DNA of 64,000 nucleotides from Rhodococcus rhodnii NBRC 100604 (GCF_001894925.1 NZ_BCXD01000010.1:1-64000); one strand, 5' to 3'. Counted from the stretch's first letter, positions 44,635-55,942 are shown. A program made the numbers and translations. Notes: generated by a model not told the origin, from the letters alone.

Positions 44635-44906
44635 CAGCTCTCCTTCGCCGGGGCGGCGGCGGTGTCGGGGACGGGGGCGTCGCCGGACTCGTCGTCCGGG
44701 ACGGTGTCGGGATCGGGTGCGGTGTCCGGTCCACGCCGGAGCGCGACGAGAACCGCCGCGAGCACGCGATCGAGCAGCCACGCCCCGAGCGCACACAGCG
44801 GCACGACGACGACGAGCACGAGCGCGACCTGCGGGACGAACGCGAGTCCGACGATCCACAGCTCGAGGCCGTCCCACCAGCCCGCGATCCGATCCACGCC
44901 GACCAC
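44634..44906 (-). CDS. small membrane protein with acidic tail
   Basis: A 90-residue protein with one or two hydrophobic helices (WIVGLAFVPQVALVLVVVVPLCALGAWLL, about 15-44) followed by an Arg-containing stretch and an acidic Pro/Asp-rich tail (PDPDTVPDDESGDAPVPD). GTG 44906 has GGAAG upstream. Followed in operon by the 27-residue peptide. Not recognised. Confidence 0.65.
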   Translation of the reverse strand: MVGVDRIAGWWDGLELWIVGLAFVPQVALVLVVVVPLCALGAWLLDRVLAAVLVALRRGPDTAPDPDTVPDDESGDAPVPDTAAAPAKES

Positions 44907-45091
44907 TGTAGCTTCCGCGGCACCCGGTACGCCGCGGCCACCCCACCGCCGTGCGCACCGGGAATCCCGCGAATCGCCGCACGGTTGATCGAGACGCGAG
45001 CATTCGCCGGATGCAGGTTTTCCCACACCGGGCACCCCGCGAACGCGCACAATTCTCGAAAGACGGTGAGCGCTCCACGGAAGGGGATGCC

Positions 45092-45250
45092 ATGTCGCAG
45101 GCAGAGCACACCGACGTCGACGTCACCGACGTCGAACTCGACACCGATCAGGTCCGCAAGGCCCAGCGCGTCGTCGCGCTGCACTCGAACGGCACCGACG
45201 ACTGCCGCATGCTGCTGTCGATGCTGGGGATCGGTGATCCGCCGGACTGA
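45092..45250 (+). CDS. small conserved hypothetical protein (52 aa)
   Basis: A 52-residue acidic protein (VDVTDVELDTDQVRKAQRVV, then HSNGTDDCRMLLSMLGIGDPPD). AAGGGGA precedes ATG 45092. The C-terminal half, with a single Cys, reads as a folded motif rather than frame noise. No signal peptide or known domain. Convergent with the nitronate monooxygenase-like gene. Confidence 0.65.
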   Translation: MSQAEHTDVDVTDVELDTDQVRKAQRVVALHSNGTDDCRMLLSMLGIGDPPD

Positions 45251-45256
45251 CGGCGG

Positions 45257-46207
45257 TCAGGGCCGCCCGATGCGCGCGAGCAGCGCGTCCGCGTCGGCAC
45301 CGATCCGCCGGACGACGTCCGCTGCAGGCAGCGTCTCGGTGACCGATCCCGCGGCCTGACCCGCGTAGACGACGCCGAGGTCGGGGTCCGAGGGGTCGTA
45401 GTCGCCGCGCAGTTCGTCGGCCTCGGCGTCGGGGATCGGCCCGGCCCCGGCGGCATCGTGCCACGTCCGGGTGAAGCGGTTCACGAGGGCTCGCCCGCCC
45501 CATCGGTGCGGCCATTCGAGCGCACGGGCGCGGTCGAAGACCGAGGTGTAGACGGTGTCGGTGGCGTCCGCCGCGAGGAGACGTCCCACGGCGTACTCGG
45601 GCCCGGTGGTCTCGGGACTCGCGAGCAGCGCGGTCCCGACCATCGCACCCTGCGCGCCCGCCGCGAGCACCGCGGCGAGCCCACGTCCCGTCGCGATGCC
45701 GCCGGCCGCGAGAACCGGCAGCTGCGTTGCGTCGAGGACCTGCTGGAGCAGCGGCAGCGTCGCGACGCCGCCCGTGTGACCGCCCGCTTCCGCGCCCTGT
45801 GCCACGACGACGTCCACGCCGGCCGCCTCGGCGACCATGAGGTCGGCGGGCGTGTTGACCTGTGCCAGCGCGAGCGCGCCGGCGGCGTGCACACGATCGA
45901 CGTACGGCGCGGGATCACCGAACGAGAGCGAGACGATCGCCGGGCGCTCGTCGAGCGCGGCGTCGAGTGGAGCGTCGTCCTCGTCGAGCGACCACACCAT
46001 GAGTCCTACCCCGAACGGCCCCGCCTCACGGGCGACCGCGGCCTCTCGCGCGAGCCACTCGGCCGTGACGTATCCCGCACCGAGCATTCCCAGCCCGCCG
46101 CCGCGCGTCACCTCCGCGACCAGGGCGCCGCCCGCTCGCCCCGCCATCGGCGCGCCGAGCACCGGGATCTCGATCCCGAGGGTCTCCGTGAGCCACGTCG
46201 CGGTCAT
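45257..46207 (-). CDS. nitronate monooxygenase-family flavoprotein
   Basis: FMN-dependent TIM-barrel enzyme (316 aa) of the nitronate monooxygenase/2-nitropropane dioxygenase family. Family segments: IPVLGAPMAGRAGGALVAEVTRGGGLGMLGAGY, VVAQGAEAGGHTGG (catalytic-site loop with His), LPVLAAGGIATGRGLAAVLAAGAQGAMVGTALLAS. ATG 46207 lies 5 bp downstream of lepA. The true substrate (nitronates or a related acid) is not determinable. Confidence 0.88.
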   Translation of the reverse strand: MTATWLTETLGIEIPVLGAPMAGRAGGALVAEVTRGGGLGMLGAGYVTAEWLAREAAVAREAGPFGVGLMVWSLDEDDAPLDAALDERPAIVSLSFGDPAPYVDRVHAAGALALAQVNTPADLMVAEAAGVDVVVAQGAEAGGHTGGVATLPLLQQVLDATQLPVLAAGGIATGRGLAAVLAAGAQGAMVGTALLASPETTGPEYAVGRLLAADATDTVYTSVFDRARALEWPHRWGGRALVNRFTRTWHDAAGAGPIPDAEADELRGDYDPSDPDLGVVYAGQAAGSVTETLPAADVVRRIGADADALLARIGRP

Positions 46208-46211
46208 GCGA

Positions 46212-48068
<1,857 letters not shown>

Positions 48069-48251
48069 GGTCGATCTCCTGACCTGGTCGATACTTCGCG
48101 GCGTCGGTGCGCCGTGACGACGGTGCGCGAGCGCGGACGTGCGAAGTCACCGGAAGCGTGGTGTCGGGACGAACTCCAGAATATCCAAGACCGTGCCCCT
48201 CGGCGCTGCCGGTACCGGTCCGCACCACCCGGAACATCGGCCGGGGCGTCC

Positions 48252-48257
48252 TAGACT
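48252..48257 (+). promoter_or_regulatory. -10 element of a probable leaderless promoter
   Basis: TAGACT ends 6 nt before ATG 48264 of the PemK-like gene, with no ribosome binding site between. Confidence 0.45.
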
Positions 48258-48263
48258 TCTGTC

Positions 48264-48824
48264 ATGGCGTCACGTTGGCAGGCTCTGGGCCGCACTCTCG
48301 GCAAGCTCGCGCGCGAGAACGGTCCGCGCATCGTCGATCAGCTGCAGCGTTCGGGCGCGCTCCAGAAGGCCGCGGGCGTCCTCACCGGCGGCGCGTCCAC
48401 CTCGACGGTTCCCGCGGGCCGGCCCGTCGCGTCCGGCTCGGCACCGACGGCGCACCGCGCGCGCCACGTCGAGTACGCACCCGACCTCGACGGCCAGGCA
48501 GATCCGGGCGAGATCGTCTGGACGTGGGTCGCCTACGAGGACGATCCGACCCAGGGCAAGGACCGCCCGGTGCTCGTCGTCGGGCGCGACCGCACCACCC
48601 TGCTCGGACTCATGCTGTCGTCGCAGGCGCGCCATGACGGCGATCCCGACTGGCTCGGCATCGGCCCGGGCCCGTGGGACGCCGAGCGCCGGCCCAGCTG
48701 GGTCCGGCTCGATCGCGTGCTCGACGTGCCCGAGGCCGGCATCCGCCGTGAGGGTGCCGTCATGGACAAGGCGGCGTTCGACCGTATCGCCGAGCGGCTG
48801 CGGCGGGACTTCAGCTGGACGTGA
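48264..48824 (+). CDS. PemK/MazF-like protein (Rv2405-type)
   Basis: A 186-residue protein. The C-terminal half has the PemK/MazF barrel (PGEIVWTWVAYEDDPTQGKDRPVLVVGRD, LGLMLSSQ, SWVRLDRVLDVPEAGIRREGAVMDKAAFDRI). The N-terminal 70 residues are a basic helix plus a low-complexity linker absent from typical toxins. No antitoxin gene is next to it and it is conserved next to lepA in mycobacteria, so it may be a domesticated protein rather than a toxin. Confidence 0.75.
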   Translation: MASRWQALGRTLGKLARENGPRIVDQLQRSGALQKAAGVLTGGASTSTVPAGRPVASGSAPTAHRARHVEYAPDLDGQADPGEIVWTWVAYEDDPTQGKDRPVLVVGRDRTTLLGLMLSSQARHDGDPDWLGIGPGPWDAERRPSWVRLDRVLDVPEAGIRREGAVMDKAAFDRIAERLRRDFSWT

Positions 48825-49707
48825 CGGTCGCGTAGTCGGCGGCGATCATGTCGGCGATCGCCGACATGACCAGCTCGTTCGGGTGTGCGGGCTCCGCGGG
48901 CGACCGCGGCACGATGCCCTCGAACCACCGCTCGCCGGTCGGTGCGCAGCCGTCGTGACCGCCCTCGACGGCAGCCGTCGCGATGTCGATGTACTCGACG
49001 TCGTACTTCTCGGCGGCACGCACGTAGATGTCGTTGAACCGGTCGAAATAGTCGCGCAGCCACGGCGCGTCCTGCTCGCCCACCGGCAGGATCGGCCAGC
49101 ACGCGCGGTCACCGACGGTGCCGCCGTGCGACACCACGTACACCCGCGCGTCGGGCGCCTTCGCGACGATCGCCCCGACGACGGCATCGACCTCACGCGC
49201 CATCTTCTCGATGCCCTCGGTTGCGAGCCGCTCCGCGAGCGGATTGTCGCGGCACCCCCCGTCGAAGTCTGGGACGGGTGCGGCACACAGCAACGACACC
49301 GGCAGATGATTCGATCCGCCGCCGCCGATGCTCAGCGTCACGAGTTCGGTGTCGGGCGAGAGCGCGTCGAGCTGCGGCGGCGCCGTCCGTGTCCCCACGA
49401 ACTGCGGAGTGTCGATCACGTGCGACGGCTTGGCCGCCGAGCACGTGACATCGGTGAACGACGACGCACCGACCTGCGCGGCGAGCTTCGCGGGGTAGTT
49501 CGCGTTCGGCGAGTGGAGACAGAAGTCGCGGTGTTCGCTCGCCTCGATGAGCGGCCCCGAGGCGCGCGAGTCGCCGAGCGCGACATAGGACGGGCCGGTC
49601 GGCGCCGGATCCGCATGCGCGGCCGTGGCCGACCCTGCCGCCACGAACAGTGCGAGCGCCGCGGCGACCGCCCCCGCGCCGGAGCGGGCCGAGAAGCGAC
49701 GAGCCAT
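48811..49707 (-). CDS. secreted SGNH/GDSL hydrolase
   Basis: A 298-residue exported esterase-like protein. Signal peptide (about 1-32, ending HADPAPTG). SGNH blocks: VALGDSRASGP (Ser nucleophile), LSIGGGGSN (Gly/Asn blocks) and AHPNE (His). Several cysteines suggest disulfides. GGGGGA precedes ATG 49707. It overlaps the 3' end of the PemK-like gene by 14 bp. A frameshifted paralogue lies directly upstream. Substrate unknown. Confidence 0.85.
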   Translation of the reverse strand: MARRFSARSGAGAVAAALALFVAAGSATAAHADPAPTGPSYVALGDSRASGPLIEASEHRDFCLHSPNANYPAKLAAQVGASSFTDVTCSAAKPSHVIDTPQFVGTRTAPPQLDALSPDTELVTLSIGGGGSNHLPVSLLCAAPVPDFDGGCRDNPLAERLATEGIEKMAREVDAVVGAIVAKAPDARVYVVSHGGTVGDRACWPILPVGEQDAPWLRDYFDRFNDIYVRAAEKYDVEYIDIATAAVEGGHDGCAPTGERWFEGIVPRSPAEPAHPNELVMSAIADMIAADYATVTSS

Positions 49708-49765
49708 GAAGGAATCCCCCTGCTGGAAGTGACGGGCCGGAAAGAACGACGGTCGGACGACGGGG

Positions 49766-50675
49766 TCAGCGCGTCTCGACGCCGAGCCGTTCGGCGATCA
49801 TGTCGGCGACCGCGGCCATGCCGCGAGCGTTGAAGTGCGCCGGCTGCGCCGACGACGTGGGAATCAGGCCCTCGAACCACTTGTCCTCGGGCGCGGCGCA
49901 CGGGTCGTGCCCGCCCGCGACCGTGGCGGCACCGATGTCGACGAACTCGGCACCGTGCGCTGCGGCGGACTCGCGGTAGATGTCGTTGAACCGATCGAAG
50001 TAGCCGGTGAGGAAGCGCGCGTCGTCGTCCGAGTACGGAATGGACGGCCAGCAGCCGCGCTCACCGATCGCGCCGCCGTGACCGACCACGAAGATCCTGG
50101 CGTTCGGCGCACGGTCGCGCACCGCGGCGATCGCGCCGTCGATCTTCGGGCGGGCCTTCGCGATGCCCTCCTCGGCGTCGCGCTGGGTCTGTGCGTCGTC
50201 GCGGCACCGCCGGTCGACGCCGGGCGCGAGCGATGCGCAGTGCTCACGGGTGACGACGACGTGATTCGAGTCGACGCCGCCGATGCTGATCGTGACGATG
50301 TCGGTGTCGGGGCTGCGCCTCGACCTGCGGGGCACGCACCGTGGTCCCGATGCGCTGCGGCGTATCCACGATGTTCTCGGACTTCGCCGCGATACACGTG
50401 ACGTCGGTGTAGCTGCGGGCGCTGATCAGCCGGGCCAGCACGGCGCCGTAGTTCTGCTCGGAGCGCATGCAGAAGTCGTCGTGCGAGAGCGGATCGATGA
50501 ACGGGCCCGCCGCACGCGAGTCGCCGAGGGCGACCAGGCTGGGCCGCTCGTCTGTGGTGCCCGAGTCCGAGTTCGCCGAGGCGACGGCTACGGGACCACC
50601 CGCGACGAGTGCCGCGAGGCACGCTCCCATCGCCACGACAGTTCGGGTCGACCCCGTCCACCGGCCTCGGATCAT
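49766..50675 (-). pseudogene. secreted SGNH hydrolase, frameshifted paralogue
   Basis: The same architecture as its neighbour (signal peptide, VALGDSRAAGP, VTISIGGVDSN, AHFN) but split: the N-terminal frame reads to RAPQVEA and the remaining SPDTDIVTISIGG continues in another frame. The shift lies near 50315-50320, equivalent to losing two bases relative to the intact copy. ATG 50675 has GAGGGGGA upstream. All catalytic blocks survive, so the mutation is recent or a sequencing error. Confidence 0.75.
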
Positions 50676-50750
50676 CGAGCCATTCCCCCTCGGCAGTTGG
50701 CTGCGGCGCCGCCCGATGCGACGCCGCGGCCATCATGCCGCAGGGCACCG

Positions 50751-51524
50751 TCACACGTGGATGCGGTCCCCGAAACGCCCGAACAGGGCGCGGTAGACGA
50801 AAGCGCCGACGAGACCGCCGATGAGCGGGAAGACGATGAACAGCCACACCTGGCCGAGCGCGCCGTCCTGGTAGAACGCGACCGCGAGGCTGCGGGCCGG
50901 ATTGACCGACGTGTTGTCGATCGGGATCGCGACGAGGTGGATCGTCGCGAGGGTGATGCCGATCGCGAGGCCCGCCTGCGGGATCTCCGAGATCCGGTCG
51001 GTCGCGGAGAGCACGACGAACACCAGCACCGCGGTGAGCACGATCTCGATCGCCATCGTCGCGCCGATGCCGTACCCGTGTTCGAGAACACCACCCAGCG
51101 GGCCTTCGATCGCCGACGGGCTGTGCGCGCCCCAGCCGTTCGCGCCGAGCCCGTCGGCGGCCCGGTCGTAGGCGGGAAGCGACTGCGCGATCGCGAACAG
51201 CGACAGACCGGCGACGAGACCACCGACGAACTGCGCGATCCAGTAACCGACCGCCTCGACGATCCCCACCCGGCCGATCGCCAGGAAACCGGCCGTCACC
51301 GCGGGATTGACGTGACAGCCCGAGATCGGGCCGATCGCGTAGACGAGGAAGAGCAGCGAGAAGCCGAACGCCAGAGCGACTCCCAGATTGCCGACCTCGT
51401 CACCCGCGAAGACCGCCGTCCCGACCGCCATGAACACCAGCAGGAACGTGCCCAGACACTCGGCCGCGTACTTCTTCCCAGCGGAGATCGGTGTCGCTTC
51501 GTCGATTTCCTGAGCAGTGGACAT
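50751..51524 (-). CDS. aqpZ: aquaporin (MIP family)
   Basis: Water/small-solute channel (257 aa) with six membrane helices. The two NPA boxes are CHVNPAVTAG and TSVNPARSLA. The residue before and after them (His in SGCHVNPA, Arg in NPARS) suits a water-type filter, but glycerol cannot be excluded. GGAAGG six nucleotides before ATG 51524 favours it over the GTG 9 nt upstream. Monocistronic. Confidence 0.92.
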   Translation of the reverse strand: MSTAQEIDEATPISAGKKYAAECLGTFLLVFMAVGTAVFAGDEVGNLGVALAFGFSLLFLVYAIGPISGCHVNPAVTAGFLAIGRVGIVEAVGYWIAQFVGGLVAGLSLFAIAQSLPAYDRAADGLGANGWGAHSPSAIEGPLGGVLEHGYGIGATMAIEIVLTAVLVFVVLSATDRISEIPQAGLAIGITLATIHLVAIPIDNTSVNPARSLAVAFYQDGALGQVWLFIVFPLIGGLVGAFVYRALFGRFGDRIHV

Positions 51525-51607
51525 GGATGCCACCTTCCGCCGTGAGATCCTCCCGGAACACTTCGGACCGCGCTCGATGCGGCTCTGGGAGGACCTTACG
51601 CCGGGAC

Positions 51608-52450
51608 CTAGGCCAGTCGGGTGATTTTCACCACCACTTCGAGGTCGGTTGCCCGGCCACCCGAGAAGATCCCCTGCAGCGGCGGCACATCCGAGTAGTC
51701 ACGACCCACACCGATCGTCACGTGCTGCTCCCCCACGTGTTTCGCGTTGGTCGGGTCGTAGCCCCACCACGAACCCGTCCACGCCTCGATCCACGCATGG
51801 GATTCGCCGGTGACGGTGTCGCCGATCACGGCGTCGGGCTTGGGATGCAGATAGCCCGAGACGTAACGGCTCGGAATCCCCATGCTGCGCAACAGGACCA
51901 GGGTCAGATGCGCGTAGTCCTGGCAGACGCCCTTGCGCTCGTTCCACGCCTGTACCGCCGAGGTGTGCACCGCCGTCGCGCCGGGGACGTAGTCCATCTC
52001 CTCGTAGACGCGATCACATGTCGCGATCACGGCCTCTACCGGTGTGCGGCCGCCTCGGAGCTCGCGTGCGAGAGCCGACAGTGCGCGATCGGCCGGAACG
52101 TAACGCGTGTAGGACAGCTGCTCGTTGAACCGGTCGACGACGTCCTCGCTCGTGAGGTCGTCCCACGTCACGTCCTCCTCGGGCTCGGTGGGCTCGTCGG
52201 TCTCGACGACCGAGAGCCCCACGACCTCGAGTTCGCGGTGCGGCGCGTGCAGATCGAACGCCGTCACCGCCGTACCCCAGTAGTCGGAGTACCGGAACGA
52301 GCGCGTCGCCGGATTCGTCTCCACGCGAGAGAGAATCACCGTCTGCCGATTGTCCGAACGAGGCGTCAGCCGCGCCTCGTTGTACGAGGAGGTGACCGGT
52401 GCGTCGTACCCGTATCCGGTCGTGTGCTCCACGCGTAGCCGCCAGCTCAC
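51608..52450 (-). CDS. transglutaminase-like protein (Rv2409c-type)
   Basis: A 280-residue protein with the bacterial transglutaminase-like N-terminal region (WRLRVEHTTGYGYDAPVTSSYNEARLTPR) and protease-like core. Catalytic Cys in ERKGVCQDYAHLTLVLLRSMGIPSRYVSGY, His in TGESHAWIEAW, Asp in WWGYDPTN. GTG 52450 with GGAGGGTG upstream overlaps the alpha-E gene stop (GTGA). It is the third gene of the conserved ATP-grasp/alpha-E/transglutaminase trio, thought to build or process an unknown peptide-like product. Confidence 0.9.
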   Translation of the reverse strand: MSWRLRVEHTTGYGYDAPVTSSYNEARLTPRSDNRQTVILSRVETNPATRSFRYSDYWGTAVTAFDLHAPHRELEVVGLSVVETDEPTEPEEDVTWDDLTSEDVVDRFNEQLSYTRYVPADRALSALARELRGGRTPVEAVIATCDRVYEEMDYVPGATAVHTSAVQAWNERKGVCQDYAHLTLVLLRSMGIPSRYVSGYLHPKPDAVIGDTVTGESHAWIEAWTGSWWGYDPTNAKHVGEQHVTIGVGRDYSDVPPLQGIFSGGRATDLEVVVKITRLA

Positions 52451-53421
52451 AGCCCACCCTCCGCCACGATGTCGAGATCGATCGCACGCGCGTCGGTCCA
52501 GGCGACCCACGGCGCGGCGTGAAAGTACTGCAGGGCGATCGCTTCACCCAGCTCACGGCACGTGTGCTGCAAGCCGATCAGCCGTTCCTGCAGGTCCTCG
52601 AGGAGCACGCCCGGGGGCAGGAACTCGAGTTCGCTGCGTGCCCGGCCCAGCACTCGCTGCGCCTCGGCCCGCAGTCCCACGCGGCTGTCGGGCTGCTGAT
52701 CGAGCTCGTCGAGGCAGATCTCGGCCTGCCGCAAGGCGTGGAAGACCGAACGCGGGAAAAGCCGGTCGAGCAGGATGAACTCGACGACGCGGCCCGCGTC
52801 GAGCGCACCCCGGTACGTCCGCAGATAGGTGTCGTGCGCGCCGGCCGAGCGCAGCACCGTCACCCACGCGGGTGACGACGGCCGGTCTCCGGCACGCGAG
52901 AGCAGCATCCGTACGAGCATGTCGACCCGCTCGATCGAACGGCCCAGCAGCAGAAAGCGATAGCCGTCGTCGCGGCTCAGCGTCGAGTCCGCGAGCCCCG
53001 CGAACATCGCGGCCCGCTCCTCGACGAAGCGGAAGAACTCGTGCGGGCCGAGCCGCCGGGACGCGCGCTCGCGTTCGGCCAGTGCGTTGTACGTGGCATT
53101 GAGGCACTCCCACATCTCGCTCGACGTGACCTCCCGTGCGCCACGGGCGTTCTCGCGGGCGTTCGCGAGCGAGTCACGGATCGAGCCGACCTGATTCCGG
53201 CTGAACGCGACGAGGTCGGTCAGCGAACGGACATCCAGCTCACCGGATTCCGGCTCCGCGATCCCCAGCACGCGCAGGAGCCGCCGCGACGTGTGATCGA
53301 CGTCGATCGTGGCGTCCTCGAGCAGCTGGTGCACCGCGACGTCGAGAATCCGCGCCATGTCGTCGGCGCGTTCGACATATCGCCCGATCCAGTACAGCGA
53401 TTCGGCGTTACGCGCGAGCAT
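52447..53421 (-). CDS. alpha-E domain protein (Rv2410c-type)
   Basis: A 324-residue, almost wholly helical alpha-E protein (MLARNAESLYWIGRYVERADDMARIL, FRFVEERAAMFAGLADSTLSRDDGYRFLLLGRSIERVDMLVRMLL). Always found with a circularly permuted ATP-grasp and transglutaminase. GGGGGAGG upstream supports ATG 53421, which overlaps the ATP-grasp gene by 14 bp. Reaction unknown. Confidence 0.9.
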   Translation of the reverse strand: MLARNAESLYWIGRYVERADDMARILDVAVHQLLEDATIDVDHTSRRLLRVLGIAEPESGELDVRSLTDLVAFSRNQVGSIRDSLANARENARGAREVTSSEMWECLNATYNALAERERASRRLGPHEFFRFVEERAAMFAGLADSTLSRDDGYRFLLLGRSIERVDMLVRMLLSRAGDRPSSPAWVTVLRSAGAHDTYLRTYRGALDAGRVVEFILLDRLFPRSVFHALRQAEICLDELDQQPDSRVGLRAEAQRVLGRARSELEFLPPGVLLEDLQERLIGLQHTCRELGEAIALQYFHAAPWVAWTDARAIDLDIVAEGGL

Positions 53422-55264
53422 CGATGATCGCCTCCCCCTCGGTCCTGCCCTGCTGTTGCTGCTGTTGCTGCTGCGACGTCGTGAGCTCGGGGCCCTGTTC
53501 GGCGGCCTCCGATTCGACGGCCTCACGGACGAGCTCGTCGCCCGCGAGTTCGCGCTCGTCGTCGGACGTGCGGGAGGCGAGCACCCACGTGTCCTTGCTG
53601 CCACCGCCCTGGCTCGAATTGACCACGAACGACCCCTCCGGCAACGCGACACGGGTCAGCCCGCCCGGCAGCACCCACACGTCGTCGCCGTCGTTGACGA
53701 CGAAGGGACGCAGGTCGACGTGACGCGGCGCGAGCCGTCCGCCCGTGCGGGTCGGGACGGTCGACAGCTGGACGACGGGCTGTGCGATCCAGCCACGAGG
53801 GTCGGCGCGGATCTTGCGCGCGACCGTGCGCAGTTCCTTCTGCGACGCCTCGGGGCCGAACACGATCCCGTATCCGCCGGAACCCTCGACGGGCTTGACG
53901 ACGAGTTCGTCCAGCCGGTCGAGGACGTGCTCGCGCTCGTCGTCGAGCCAGCACCGCAGCGTGTCGACGTTCGCGAGCTGCGGCTTCTCACCGAGGTAGT
54001 AGTCGATGATCTCGGGGACGTAGGTGTACACGAGCTTGTCGTCGCCGACACCGTTGCCGACGGCACTCGAGATGACGACGTTGCCGGCGCGCGCGGCGTT
54101 GAGCAGCCCCGCGACGCCGAGCACCGACTCGGGGCGGAACTGCATCGGATCGAGGTACTCGTCGTCGATGCGGCGATAGATCACGTCCACCTGGCGCTCG
54201 CCCTCGGTCGTGCGCATGTAGACGATGTTGTCGCGGCAGAACAGGTCACGGCCCTCGACGAGTTCGACACCCATCTGCCGCGCGAGCAGCGAATGCTCGA
54301 AGTACGCGGAGTTGGCGACGCCGGGCGTGAGGACGACCACCGTCGGGTCGGCCTCGTTGAGCGCCGCCGACGCGCGCAGCGCCCGCAGCAGCTGTGCCGA
54401 GTAGTCCGCGACCGACCGCACGCGATGCGACATGAACAGATCGGGGAACACCCGTGTCATCGTGCGCCGGTTCTCCATGACGTACGACACACCCGACGGC
54501 GACCGGAGATTGTCCTCGAGGACCCGGAAGGTGCCGTTCTCGTCGCGGACGAGGTCGATACCCGCGACGTGGATGCGCACACCGTTCGGCGGGACGATGC
54601 CCGCGGCCTGCCGGTGGAAGTGCGCGCACGACGTCACGAGCCGTTTCGGGATCACGCGATCGCGCAGGATCCGGCGTTCGCCGTAGATGTCGTCGAGGAA
54701 CAGTTCGAGTGCCTGGACACGCTGTTTCAGGCCGCGCTCGACCTTCGTCCACTCCGCCGCCGCGATGACCCGCGGCACGAGGTCGAGTGGGAACGGCCGT
54801 TCCTGCCCCGAGAGCGAGAACGTCACGCCCTGGTCCTCGAAGGCGCGGCCGAGCGCTTCGGCGCGCGCCGCGAGGTCGTCGCGGTCGTTCGCTTCGAGGG
54901 CCTTGTAGACGCCGCGATAGGGAGCACGGACGGAACCGTCGGCGTCGAACATCTCGTCGTACGCGCGGGCGTAGTGATCGATGTCGCCGTAGCCGTCGAA
55001 GATCGACGCCGCGGCGTCCTTCGCCGCCGACCGCGAGCGGCGCGTGCGCGGCGTCGCTCGCGTCGTGGACGTCGCCGGCCCCGCCGCCTTCGAGGTCGCC
55101 TTCGTGGTCTTCTTGCGGTCCGCGGACGCTCCGCGACCGGTGTCGCTCTCGCCGGCCGCGGCCGAACCGTTCTTGCGGGAGGTCGTGCTCGTCCCTGCGC
55201 GACTCCTACCGGACCGCGCGCTCGCGGCAGTAGCCTTGGACGCCGTGGATGCCATGGGCGTCAT
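53408..55264 (-). CDS. circularly permuted ATP-grasp protein (Rv2411c-type)
   Basis: A 618-residue predicted ATP-dependent ligase (circularly permuted ATP-grasp type 2). Conserved segments: FEDQGVTFSLSGQERPFPLDLVPRVI, GIDLVRDENGTFRVLEDNLRSPSGVSYVMENR, KPVEGSGGYGIVFGPEAS, RPFVVNDGDDVWVLPGGLTRVALPEGSFVVNSSQGGGSKDTWV. It has an unusual basic Ser/Thr/Ala-rich N-terminal extension of about 85 residues and a C-terminal run of nine Gln. ATG 55264 has GGAGG four nucleotides upstream; ATG 55255 is possible. First gene of the trio with alpha-E and transglutaminase. Confidence 0.92.
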   Translation of the reverse strand: MTPMASTASKATAASARSGRSRAGTSTTSRKNGSAAAGESDTGRGASADRKKTTKATSKAAGPATSTTRATPRTRRSRSAAKDAAASIFDGYGDIDHYARAYDEMFDADGSVRAPYRGVYKALEANDRDDLAARAEALGRAFEDQGVTFSLSGQERPFPLDLVPRVIAAAEWTKVERGLKQRVQALELFLDDIYGERRILRDRVIPKRLVTSCAHFHRQAAGIVPPNGVRIHVAGIDLVRDENGTFRVLEDNLRSPSGVSYVMENRRTMTRVFPDLFMSHRVRSVADYSAQLLRALRASAALNEADPTVVVLTPGVANSAYFEHSLLARQMGVELVEGRDLFCRDNIVYMRTTEGERQVDVIYRRIDDEYLDPMQFRPESVLGVAGLLNAARAGNVVISSAVGNGVGDDKLVYTYVPEIIDYYLGEKPQLANVDTLRCWLDDEREHVLDRLDELVVKPVEGSGGYGIVFGPEASQKELRTVARKIRADPRGWIAQPVVQLSTVPTRTGGRLAPRHVDLRPFVVNDGDDVWVLPGGLTRVALPEGSFVVNSSQGGGSKDTWVLASRTSDDERELAGDELVREAVESEAAEQGPELTTSQQQQQQQQGRTEGEAIIDARA

Positions 55265-55564
55265 CTTGCCTCCATCCGGCCGGGTCGGCTGGACACGGGC
55301 GATCCGCGCAGCACACCGGCGGTGCCGAGGCGCGGCCGTTTGAACCGTGCGGAGAACCGCTGGTATGCTGACGAGTCGGTGCGGCGTTCACGCGCGCAAT
55401 CCCCCGGTTCGGGCTCGGTAGGGCTCGTCATCGGTGGTCGGGTGCGCGTGTGACGTACACGGTGACGGCAGCCGTCACTCCCGTAGACACAGACAGAAGA
55501 CGCGGGGCCTCGAGTATCGAGCTCGGGACTTCGGAATCAGTTCGAGACGACAGGATATTCACGC

Positions 55565-55825
55565 GTGGCCAACATCAAGTCCCAGAAGAAGCGGATCCGT
55601 ACCAACGAGGCGGCCCGTCTGCGCAACCAGTCGGCGAAGTCCTCGCTGCGCACCGCGATCCGCTCGCTTCGCGAGGCGGCGGCGGCCGGCGAGAAGGACA
55701 AGGCCGGCGAGCTCCTCGTGTCGACGAGCCGCAAGCTCGACAAGGCCGTCACCAAGGGCGTCATCCACAAGAACCAGGCTGCCAACAAGAAGTCTGCGCT
55801 CGCGCAGCTCGTCGGCAAGCTCTGA
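55565..55825 (+). CDS. rpsT: 30S ribosomal protein S20
   Basis: Small basic ribosomal protein (86 aa): [20 protein letters not shown] at the start, helical and Lys-rich throughout, ending [17 protein letters not shown] 55565 follows AGGA. Monocistronic with a strong hairpin after it; divergent from the ATP-grasp gene. Confidence 0.97.
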   Translation: MANIKSQKKRIRTNEAARLRNQSAKSSLRTAIRSLREAAAAGEKDKAGELLVSTSRKLDKAVTKGVIHKNQAANKKSALAQLVGKL

Positions 55826-55853
55826 CGACGCGGCCACACGGCCGTAGCACTCT

Positions 55854-55894
55854 CGACGAGAGCCCCGGGACATGATGTCCCGGGGCTCTCGTCG
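55854..55894 (+). terminator. rpsT terminator, 19-bp perfect hairpin
   Basis: 55854-55872 is an exact reverse complement of 55876-55894, core GAGAGCCCCGGGACA, with a 3-nt loop (TGA). It lies 29 bp after rpsT and before the convergent holA. A weak T-rich tail only. Confidence 0.85.
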
Positions 55895-55942
55895 TGGTGA
55901 AAGGCGTGCGAGTCGTGGTGAATCGCCGAGCGAGCGGCGCGG

